A stretch of 46,584 nt of DNA from Bacteroidales bacterium UBA5235. GTDB lineage: Bacteria > Bacteroidota > Bacteroidia > Bacteroidales > VadinHA17. The translations under genes were made by a program, and so were the position numbers. The notes under the pieces were generated by a model. It worked only from the letters and a program-made list of their open reading frames with translations. It did not search any database and was not told the origin of the DNA. Shown here piece after piece: positions 1 to 6,845 of this stretch. The DNA is taken from positions 4,675 through 51,258 of the forward strand of contig DHUL01000025.1 of the NCBI GenBank assembly GCA_002409145.1, given 5' to 3'. Numbering within the stretch: position 1 is the stretch's first letter; every line of letters begins with the position of its first letter.

Positions 1-2
1 TG

Positions 3-131
3 TTCCAGGAAGAAAAGGATGCGATTGAACTGATAAAGAAGAAGGATATCCTGACGGCTCTTGAAAAAGCCGTCGACCGCTGCGATGACGTTTCTGATAT
101 ACTTTCTTCCGTTATTATTAAAATCGCGTAA
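3..131 (+). CDS. DUF47/PhoU-like Pit accessory protein, C-terminal fragment
   Basis: Only the last 42 codons and the stop lie in the window; the start is to the left. The frame ends with a helical, charged tail containing AVDRCDDVSDILSSVIIK. This matches the C-terminus of the DUF47 (PhoU-like) family, where a conserved ..DRCEDV.. helix comes just before the stop. These cytoplasmic helical-bundle proteins are usually encoded directly upstream of PiT phosphate transporters and are thought to modulate them. That is the arrangement here, with 11 bases between this stop and the pit start. The family call rests on the short tail plus context; the phosphate link is inference from the neighbour. Confidence 0.8.
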   Translation, partial: FQEEKDAIELIKKKDILTALEKAVDRCDDVSDILSSVIIKIA

Positions 132-142
132 CTGATCTCCTA

Positions 143-1189
143 ATGGATATTACACTACTTATTTTTATTATAATACTGGCGTTCGGGTTTGACCTGATAA
201 ACGGGTTTCATGACGCGGCAAACTCTATAGCAACCATCGTATCAACCAAAGTTCTGACCCCTTTTCAGGCTGTTCTCTGGGCTGCGTCATTTAACTGGCT
301 CGCTTACCTGGTCTTTGAACTTAACGTTGCTGACACAATTGCCAAATCAGTTGATACCTCGGCAATCACCCTGATGGTTATACTTTCCGGGATCCTGGCT
401 GCGATTATCTGGAATCTTACGACATGGCTTCTTGGTATACCATCCAGTTCATCGCATACTCTGGTAGGAGGCTTTTCTGGTGCAGCAATTGCTTACGCCG
501 GCTGGGATGTTGTACATACCGGGGTTATTCTGAAGATAGGTGCCTTTATCTTTCTGGCACCACTAATCGGGATGATATTTGCTTATATAATTTCCATCTC
601 GCTTCTCTGGCTTTTCCGCAGGGCAAATCCATTCAGACTGGAGAAGAAACTCAAGGTAGGACAGCTTTTTTCGTCAGCCCTTTTCAGTCTTGGCCACGGG
701 GGTAATGATGCCCAGAAGGTTATGGGTATTATTGCAGCTGCACTGATTGTTTATTTCCAGGGAGTAGACGCATCTGCCATTCCTCACTGGGCGAAGATTG
801 AAATGGTTGACGGCAGGATGCATGCCATACCCCACTGGATTGTACTGGGCTGTTACTCGGCCATCTCCCTGGGTACGCTAATGGGAGGGTGGAGGATTGT
901 CAAAACCATGGGTACCAAGATAACCAAGATCACTCCGTTTGAGGGTGTGGCAGCTGAATCAGCCGGAGCGCTGCTGCTCTTCGGAACTGAAGCTTTCGGG
1001 ATCCCGGTAAGTACCACTCATACAATTACCGGCGCAATAATGGGAGTAGGCCTGACAAAAAGAATGACTGCAGTCAGGTGGGGCGTGACAGTCAACCTTC
1101 TCTACGCATGGATACTGACAATCCCCGTATCGATGGCGATTGCCGCCGGTGTTTACTTTCTTCTGTCATCAATTACCGGCCTGCACTGA
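143..1189 (+). CDS. pit: PiT-family inorganic phosphate (or divalent metal-phosphate) transporter
   Basis: This 348-residue, strongly hydrophobic protein has about ten predicted membrane segments. It carries the duplicated PiT signature: the first copy near residues 15-31 (GFDLINGFHDAANSIAT) and the second near 184-195 (GHGGNDAQKVMG), each with the Asn-Asp/His-Asp residues typical of the family. A third family stretch, FGIPVSTTHTITGAIMG, lies near residues 290-306. PiT proteins are low-affinity, cation-coupled phosphate carriers of the cytoplasmic membrane. The gene follows the DUF47 gene closely, so the two probably form one transcript. The downstream GH35 gene is convergent, with only seven bases between the stop codons and no visible terminator. 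Bacteroidota PiT proteins are often longer than this; the protein looks complete at both ends. Confidence 0.95.
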   Translation: MDITLLIFIIILAFGFDLINGFHDAANSIATIVSTKVLTPFQAVLWAASFNWLAYLVFELNVADTIAKSVDTSAITLMVILSGILAAIIWNLTTWLLGIPSSSSHTLVGGFSGAAIAYAGWDVVHTGVILKIGAFIFLAPLIGMIFAYIISISLLWLFRRANPFRLEKKLKVGQLFSSALFSLGHGGNDAQKVMGIIAAALIVYFQGVDASAIPHWAKIEMVDGRMHAIPHWIVLGCYSAISLGTLMGGWRIVKTMGTKITKITPFEGVAAESAGALLLFGTEAFGIPVSTTHTITGAIMGVGLTKRMTAVRWGVTVNLLYAWILTIPVSMAIAAGVYFLLSSITGLH

Positions 1190-1196
1190 TAAGCTG

Positions 1197-3029
1197 TCAG
1201 TTCATGGTGGTGAATCCCCTCACTGATCCGGGAGTCACTTTATGCATGTCAAAAACGATGATCTCGTTTTCTCCCTTCCTGAGCCATGATGCCGGGCAGT
1301 ATAGCCGTGTCTGCGGACCTATTTCCCAGTATCTTCCCAAATTATGGCCGTTGACCCAGACAAATCCCTTGACAAAATTTGTCATGTCAATGAATGTATC
1401 TGCTGTCTGATCAAGCTCCAGGGTGCCTCTGAAAAATACTCCGGGCCTTGCTGTTTCGCCCTCCGTGTCCGTGAGCGATTCAACATAACCGTCACTCATC
1501 GGAAAACCGCGCACCTCCCAGTTCATCAGCGTCATCCCGTTCAGTATCACCCTGTCAGTTATTCCCTTGCGGTCAATCATGGAGTGAGCAAAGTTAATTC
1601 TCCCCATGCCTTCGGTGAAGATTTCCAGCAGCGGGTAATCTGAATCTGCCGGAGGCAGCTCAAGTGAGTTGATCCCAAGCCGCCTGTCAAGTGCACCGAC
1701 GTATTTTCCGTCAAGGAAAACAGTGGCATAGTCATGCAAGTCAATCACTGTCAGTTTGCCACTCTTATGGCCCGTCAGCCTGGTGCTGTAGAGCATGAAG
1801 CCGTAATCCTGGCCGTAAGCTTCAAACGGTTTTGGCTGAACTGACAATACCGGTTCCGGCAGGTTGTTCCAGACAGAGGTGAATGGCCTCAGTCCTGTCT
1901 CCGGGAAAGTCATTGACGGTATCGGATCCGGTATCGCCGGCAGTTTCACTTTTTTGGGAAGGTAGGAGCCGATCAGCTTTCTCAGGGCCATGTATTTAGG
2001 GGTTGCTCTTCCCTGCTCGTCTATGGGAGCATCGTAGTCATAACTGGTCAGATCAGGCTCATAGCCCTTTCCCCCTGAGTTGGCTCCGGCAGTAAACCCG
2101 AAGTTTGTTCCCCCGTGAATTACATAAAAATTAAAGGATTTCCGGTTATCCATCAGGAATTTGACCTCTTCCAGAAGCGAGGCCGTATCGGGTCTTGCCC
2201 AGTCTTCTCCCCAGTGGGTGAGCCATCCGGGATAGGTTTCGCTGGAGAAGACGGGGACACCCGGATTCATTTTACGGGCAAGTTCAAAATCTTTTTCAGA
2301 GCTCCCGGAGTCGAGCCCCACGGCACATCCCGGAAGTGTTCCTGCCTCAAGCATGTATGTGGTGGGCCCGTCACCGGTAAAGAATGGCACATCAATGCCG
2401 CTTCGTTCCCATATCCCCTTCAGGGCGAACAGGTAATTACGGTCATTTCCATAGCTTCCGTATTCATTTTCAATCTGTATCATGAGGACAGGGCCGCCGT
2501 TGGTGACAAGATGCGGGCGCAGGACGTCAGCCAGACGTGAAATATATCTCTCGGCAGCTTTCATGTAAACCGGATCCATACATCTCAGCTTTATGCCCGG
2601 AGTCCGAAGCAGGTACGGAGGAATTCCTCCCAACTCCCACTCGGCGCACACATAGGGTCCGGGCCTGATTATGACCCACATTCCCTCTTCTGCTGCCGTC
2701 GATATGAACCTTGAGATATCACGGTTACCTGTCCGGAAGTCATAGATTCCCTCTTCGCTCTCATGGTGGTTCCAGAAAAGGTATGCTGAGACTGTATTGC
2801 ATCCCATTGCCTTTGCCATCCTGATCCTGTGCCTCCAGTATTCCTCCGGAACCCTTCCCGGGTGGATCTCACCGCTGATGATCTGGAATGGTTTCCCGTC
2901 GAGGATGAATTCCTCGCTTCCCAATGCAAAAGTGTGTCCGGTCCCGTGTGACTGTGCATTCAACAGTGCAGTCAGCAGGAAGAATGCCAGAGCAGATGCT
3001 GTACGACAAATCATTTGATTGTCATTCAT
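1197..3029 (-). CDS. Secreted glycoside hydrolase family 35 beta-galactosidase
   Basis: The 610-residue protein has an N-terminal signal peptide (hydrophobic segment about 8-24, cleavage probably after LLNAQ). The GH35 TIM barrel occupies about residues 35-350. The family signature GGPVLMIQIENEYG at 178-191 supplies the acid/base Glu189, and FSSETYPGW supplies the nucleophile Glu264; GPYVCAEWELGG at 124-135 is another family block. C-terminal beta-sandwich domains follow, ending in a jelly-roll with VWVNGHNLGRYWEIGPQ. Members remove terminal beta-galactose in the periplasm or outside the cell. The start could equally be Met6. The gene is 37 bases downstream of nrfA on the same strand. It is not part of the glucan PUL, which runs the other way 3.8 kb off. 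Substrate (pectic galactan, host glycan, other) cannot be told from sequence. Confidence 0.95.
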   Translation of the reverse strand: MNDNQMICRTASALAFFLLTALLNAQSHGTGHTFALGSEEFILDGKPFQIISGEIHPGRVPEEYWRHRIRMAKAMGCNTVSAYLFWNHHESEEGIYDFRTGNRDISRFISTAAEEGMWVIIRPGPYVCAEWELGGIPPYLLRTPGIKLRCMDPVYMKAAERYISRLADVLRPHLVTNGGPVLMIQIENEYGSYGNDRNYLFALKGIWERSGIDVPFFTGDGPTTYMLEAGTLPGCAVGLDSGSSEKDFELARKMNPGVPVFSSETYPGWLTHWGEDWARPDTASLLEEVKFLMDNRKSFNFYVIHGGTNFGFTAGANSGGKGYEPDLTSYDYDAPIDEQGRATPKYMALRKLIGSYLPKKVKLPAIPDPIPSMTFPETGLRPFTSVWNNLPEPVLSVQPKPFEAYGQDYGFMLYSTRLTGHKSGKLTVIDLHDYATVFLDGKYVGALDRRLGINSLELPPADSDYPLLEIFTEGMGRINFAHSMIDRKGITDRVILNGMTLMNWEVRGFPMSDGYVESLTDTEGETARPGVFFRGTLELDQTADTFIDMTNFVKGFVWVNGHNLGRYWEIGPQTRLYCPASWLRKGENEIIVFDMHKVTPGSVRGFTTMN

Positions 3030-3066
3030 TGCCGGTAATATATCTGTTTACAATTTGAAATGGTTC

Positions 3067-4530
3067 TCAAATAGTGCTTTTATCCCATGTCGGGAGGATC
3101 TGCCTTTTAAAGGCCTCCTTTTCCCTTATGAGTGCTTCCATGTCGAGTCCGATAGCTTTTTGCGCACCTGATTTTGAAGTGATGTCAGGCAGGACTACTG
3201 TTTCAACTCCTCTGGAAGCAAGAACTTTTGCCAGTTCGATCCTGGCTTCCAGTCCCTTCATTATCCCGTTGCTGAGTATCGAGGCGACTTCAATGGGAGC
3301 GTGAAAGGAACCGCCATGGCTTGCTGCACAGAAGTCCCATCTCCACTGTGACTGTCTGATCAGTGAGAGAACAGGCTTCATCGCAGTCTCATCAGCTCCT
3401 GCATCCCATGCAGCCTTCGCCTCATAATGGGCAGTCACGAGGATTTCTTCCAGGTAGTTCCTCAGGCTGGCAATCTTATCCTGTCTATCATAAACATTGT
3501 TCATCAGTTCTTCCTCGCTCTGCCTGTGGCATACTGCGCAGGTTGATGAGATCATGTTCAGCGGGCTCTGCACGTGATGGCTTGTGTATTTCACACCGCC
3601 TTCGGCGACGAATGGCATGTGGCAGTCAGCGCACGCTACTCCGCGCTGGCCATGGATGCCTAATTTAAACAGCTCATAATCAGGATGCTGAGCTTTCAGC
3701 ATCGGAGCCTTGCTGATGGAGTGTGTCCAGTCGGCGAACCCGATACTGTCATAGTAGCTCTCGATCTTGTCAGCAGTCATCCCTTTATCCCAGGGAAATG
3801 TCAGGTATTTTCCCTCACCTTTGAAGTAGTACTCCACATGGCACTGGGCACAGACAAGGCTGCGCATTTCCTGATGGCCTGCCTCTTCTATTTTTTTATC
3901 CTGCCTGCCGAAGGCTTCCCTGAGTGCCGGGCGGGTAATTGTCAGGGTCATGTTTTCAGGGTTATGGCAGTCGGCGCAACCGATTGAGTTGGTTATCTCT
4001 GGTCCCAGTGAGGCCCATGTGGCCTTGTAGAAGCTTTCTGCACCCATTTTTTCAATCATCCTGGGTACATCAGGGCTTTTGCATGTCCAGCATGTTCCGG
4101 GCTGTGGGCCGGCATCAGGGGTCATTGGTGCTCCGGTTCGCAGGGTGTTGCGTATATCTTCCACTGCCCAGTGATGGCCTCTTGCCTGGGAATAATCCTT
4201 TGAAAATGCATACCCGGCCCAGAGCACTGTAAGCTCCGGATCTGTGGCCAGCACATCGAGAGGTTTGCTGCCGGCATGTTTGCTCCGGAAAGAGGTGTCA
4301 GCCGTCATCAGCCATGATTTATATTCCCTTGGATAGAACTCACCCCAGACACTGTTGTCTGACTCGAAAGGCTGCAGGTCAGTCGGTGGCCTGTATGCAT
4401 ATTTTGCTTCCGACCGTCGTTCAATGATGGAGGAGGCCAGCATGCCCAGGAGGAACACAACAAGAGCTGTGGCAAGGAATAAAAGCCAGCCTGCCCATGG
4501 TTTTTTGGATATGAATTCCGTGATTGACAT
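3067..4530 (-). CDS. nrfA: Ammonia-forming cytochrome c nitrite reductase, catalytic subunit NrfA
   Basis: NrfA reduces nitrite to ammonium with six electrons at a pentaheme centre outside the cytoplasmic membrane. The 487-residue protein has an N-terminal hydrophobic anchor or uncleaved signal (about 14-34) and all five heme sites. The catalytic CWTCK motif, with lysine as proximal heme ligand, is at 147-151, and CxxCH motifs are at 185-189, 227-231, 300-304 and 331-335. The Arg/Tyr/His active-site set is represented by SIGCADCH, HVEYY, KLGIHGQRGVACADCHMP and the KYTSHHVQSPL block that supplies distal His ligands. nrfH lies 20 bases upstream, so the pair forms the usual NrfHA module for dissimilatory nitrite ammonification. 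Length and motif order are normal; no defect is seen. Confidence 0.98.
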   Translation of the reverse strand: MSITEFISKKPWAGWLLFLATALVVFLLGMLASSIIERRSEAKYAYRPPTDLQPFESDNSVWGEFYPREYKSWLMTADTSFRSKHAGSKPLDVLATDPELTVLWAGYAFSKDYSQARGHHWAVEDIRNTLRTGAPMTPDAGPQPGTCWTCKSPDVPRMIEKMGAESFYKATWASLGPEITNSIGCADCHNPENMTLTITRPALREAFGRQDKKIEEAGHQEMRSLVCAQCHVEYYFKGEGKYLTFPWDKGMTADKIESYYDSIGFADWTHSISKAPMLKAQHPDYELFKLGIHGQRGVACADCHMPFVAEGGVKYTSHHVQSPLNMISSTCAVCHRQSEEELMNNVYDRQDKIASLRNYLEEILVTAHYEAKAAWDAGADETAMKPVLSLIRQSQWRWDFCAASHGGSFHAPIEVASILSNGIMKGLEARIELAKVLASRGVETVVLPDITSKSGAQKAIGLDMEALIREKEAFKRQILPTWDKSTI

Positions 4531-4550
4531 AGGTTAGGTGTTAGGTATTG

Positions 4551-5105
4551 TTACAGGTTCTCTTTAAGGTCAGGTGTTATGGCAAACCGGGTCGATGAGA
4601 TACTGTTGACCCTGTCATGCGGGGTGTTCCGGTGACAGTCGAGGCAGTGCCTGTCGCGTCTTCCCTCCATTGCTTCAAGAGGTCTTCCGGGGCCGTCACT
4701 GAAGAGTGATTCATGGCACCTGAGACAGTTTTCCTGAACTACGCGTTTCCCGGGTTCCCTGATATAGATGGATTGTGATTCATTGCGGAGTGTAAAGATT
4801 GTTGCATGCCGGAGACCGTCATTTGCCTTGAAGTAGTATTTCCTGACGAAGCTGTCATGAGGTACATGGCAGGCATTGCAGTCGGTAATGCTCCTGTGCG
4901 CACTGTGTGACCAGGTGGCATACTGCGGGGTCATGATGTGGCAGTTGATGCACACCCTGGGGTCATCAGAGAGATAGGAAGTGGCATTCGATATCTTCAG
5001 GAGATAGAATACCAGGCCTGTGAATGCCCCAAGGAGCATGATGACAGGCAGTCGCCACTCTGGCGGAGGGGTGAAGAATCTGATCAGTTTGTCAGGTCTG
5101 CTCAT
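4551..5105 (-). CDS. nrfH: Tetraheme cytochrome c NrfH, quinol dehydrogenase of the nitrite reductase complex
   Basis: NrfH takes electrons from menaquinol in the membrane and passes them to NrfA. The 184-residue NapC/NirT-family protein has one transmembrane helix (about 19-37) and four heme sites: CINCH 52-56, CNACH 76-80, CLRCH 127-131 and CLDCH 154-158. The first is followed by Met58 in a CxxCHxM pattern, the NrfH-type arrangement in which methionine ligates heme 1. nrfA starts 20 bases after this stop. The gap upstream to the arginine decarboxylase is 61 bases. The four genes 6757 to 3067 could be one transcript, or nrfHA could have its own promoter; I see no clear TAnnTTTG box in that gap. 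Confidence 0.97.
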   Translation of the reverse strand: MSRPDKLIRFFTPPPEWRLPVIMLLGAFTGLVFYLLKISNATSYLSDDPRVCINCHIMTPQYATWSHSAHRSITDCNACHVPHDSFVRKYYFKANDGLRHATIFTLRNESQSIYIREPGKRVVQENCLRCHESLFSDGPGRPLEAMEGRRDRHCLDCHRNTPHDRVNSISSTRFAITPDLKENL

Positions 5106-5166
5106 GGCAGTTGCCTTTTTATCCGGTCAATTACAAATCGCAACCTCCCCCGGTATACCGGAAAGG

Positions 5167-5688
5167 TCAGATGAAATTAACGAAGCACAGGGCCACAAGG
5201 GCAGTACCGTACCTCTTGTCAATTGTCAGGGACTCCCTGTAGACGCTGGGTTCTCCCAGGTAATACTGAGAAAAGGTTCTGTCATGCAGGTCATGGAGAA
5301 CTGTATAGAGCCTCTCTTCGAGTGCCTCCATGTCAAAGTAACCTGCGAGTTCACAGACAAGGCCTCCGACCTTCTCCTCACATGTATCATCCTTGTACAT
5401 CCATGCGTAGATGATGCCTGCTGATACGTGTTCGCCGTAGTAGCCGTTAGCCACTGCCATAATGGTGCAGAGTTCGGATCCGTAGGGGGGCATGTCAACC
5501 TCATCCAGGGTAACCAGCCTGGCGGTGGCAGGCATCACCGAAGAATAGTTCATAATGTTGTATTCGGATATACCTGCATCATGCAGCGCCATGTGATATG
5601 ACCCGGGATGTATTGCATATTCGCTGCATCCTGAACCCTGGGTTACAAAAAACTCGTTGGGAATTCTGTTTTGGGTGAGTTTAACCAT
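5167..5688 (-). CDS. Pyruvoyl-dependent arginine decarboxylase (PvlArgDC)
   Basis: The enzyme converts arginine to agmatine using a pyruvoyl group made by self-cleavage of the chain, the first step of one polyamine route. From the Met codon at 5688 the protein is 173 residues. It shows the family order: NEFFVTQGSG near residue 11, HMALHDAGISEYNIMNYSSV at 32-51, and EHVSAGIIYAW in the middle. The Ser49-Ser50 pair is the expected cleavage site, and Ser50 would become the pyruvoyl group. An in-frame upstream ATG at 5769 would add 27 Lys/Arg/Phe-rich residues that do not fit the family, so I use 5688. Its neighbours are a NapH-like protein upstream and nrfHA downstream. A link between polyamines and nitrite respiration is unproven; this may be simple co-location. 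Confidence 0.88.
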   Translation of the reverse strand: MVKLTQNRIPNEFFVTQGSGCSEYAIHPGSYHMALHDAGISEYNIMNYSSVMPATARLVTLDEVDMPPYGSELCTIMAVANGYYGEHVSAGIIYAWMYKDDTCEEKVGGLVCELAGYFDMEALEERLYTVLHDLHDRTFSQYYLGEPSVYRESLTIDKRYGTALVALCFVNFI

Positions 5689-5785
5689 CTTGCTTTTCAA
5701 TACTTTAAGTTTATTCCTGTCATGAGACCTGAACAGGCAAATATACCTAAAAATAAAAAATCCATGCAAGAGGGGAAATTATAAT

Positions 5786-6757
5786 TCAGATCCTTGCCAT
5801 GGCAAGGACGAGGGAGTAGATTATAACGGTTACTGTTACATACATTTTTCTTGCAGTATCCGGTTTCACACCCGGGAAACGATATTTTATCGAGTTGTGC
5901 CTGCATGCAGCAAGACAGTCACCGCAAAGGGTGCATGTAAGTCCGGGTTTGAGCCTTGCAATGTCATTTGAGCTGAGTGCATCATACCTGCAAACGGAGG
6001 AACAGAGCATGCAAGTGGTGCAGCTGGCTTCAATTCTCATCCTGAACGGATTGAGATGCTTCATGTAGCTGACAAGTGTGCCCACCGGGCACCAGACAGT
6101 GCAGTGGACCATCTTTCCTTTACGCCTTGAGATTAAAGCAATGATAGCCAGACCTGCCACCCCTGTGGCAACACCGGTTGCCAGTGCAAATCCCTGGCCG
6201 GCTCCTGTGATCCGCATCAGAAGTGCAACGGCAATTGCCAGTATCAGGAAGCTGTTTTTCAGTGCCAGCCTGTCTTTTGCAGGCCGGGAAAGTGCTTTTT
6301 TACCTGCAAAAGCTGAATCAATTGCCCCGAAATAGCAGTACTGGCTGCACCATGCCGGACCTGAAAGCAGGACTGCAGAGAGAAATATAAGTGTCATTAC
6401 TGAAAGCTCTCCCCTGTACAGAGGACCTGAGATTATGAGAGCCGGCACAGGCAGGTGCAATTCTCCGGTCATCAGAAACAGCTTGTCCGCAAAGAGACCG
6501 AGTATCAGCTGGAGAAAGAAAACAGCCGAGAAGAGTGACCAGCTGAACCTCCTCCACCAGCCTGACCTTGATGGAATCAGCATGTTATACTCCATGACTG
6601 AGGCAAAGATTGCAACTCCGGCTATCTGAAGGTAACCGCCACCCCTGAACAACCTTTCCAGGAGAAGAAGGGGCCTTTCTCCCACAAACTGCAAAGGGAG
6701 AAGAAGAAAAATCACAATTAAGCCGGTCAGCGCCGGCATAAGATACCTTTTCTGCAT
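5786..6757 (-). CDS. NapH/NosR-type polytopic membrane protein with two 4Fe-4S clusters
   Basis: This 323-residue protein has about six hydrophobic segments. It carries the CxxxCP motif of the NapH/NosR/RdxA membrane-ferredoxin family (CTVWCP, residues 219-224) and an earlier WCSQYCYFG (136-143). Two 4Fe-4S motifs follow: Cys246-249-252-256 and Cys275-278-281-285, the second ending in the ferredoxin-like pattern CTLCGDCLAAC. Family members shuttle electrons between quinols and periplasmic or cytoplasmic acceptors, or help redox-enzyme assembly. It precedes the arginine decarboxylase and nrfHA on the same strand, so a role in electron supply to nitrite reduction is plausible but inferred. A last hydrophobic segment (about 303-320) puts the clusters between membrane helices. 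Confidence 0.85.
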   Translation of the reverse strand: MQKRYLMPALTGLIVIFLLLPLQFVGERPLLLLERLFRGGGYLQIAGVAIFASVMEYNMLIPSRSGWWRRFSWSLFSAVFFLQLILGLFADKLFLMTGELHLPVPALIISGPLYRGELSVMTLIFLSAVLLSGPAWCSQYCYFGAIDSAFAGKKALSRPAKDRLALKNSFLILAIAVALLMRITGAGQGFALATGVATGVAGLAIIALISRRKGKMVHCTVWCPVGTLVSYMKHLNPFRMRIEASCTTCMLCSSVCRYDALSSNDIARLKPGLTCTLCGDCLAACRHNSIKYRFPGVKPDTARKMYVTVTVIIYSLVLAMARI

Positions 6758-6773
6758 AATTTTCTGGCTGCTG

Positions 6774-6781
6774 CAAAAATA
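6774..6781 (-). promoter_or_regulatory. Possible -7 element for the NapH-like/nrf transcript
   Basis: Read on the minus strand the sequence is TATTTTTG, matching the Bacteroidota -7 consensus TAnnTTTG. It lies 16 bases upstream of the NapH-like start in the short divergent gap 6758-6845. No good TTTG -33 element is visible at the usual spacing, so support is partial. Confidence 0.35.
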
Positions 6782-6845
6782 TTGAAAAAGACCAGAGCGG
6801 GAAGCTGCCGAAAAAAATATAAATTGGAGAACCTAAAATCATAGC

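Noticed and set aside
1197..3029. GH35 as a member of the glucan PUL
   Set aside because: It is on the opposite strand, separated by the nrf genes, and acts on beta-galactosides.
5689..5769. Longer start of the arginine decarboxylase
   Set aside because: The 27 added residues do not match the family and the internal Met gives the usual N-terminus.
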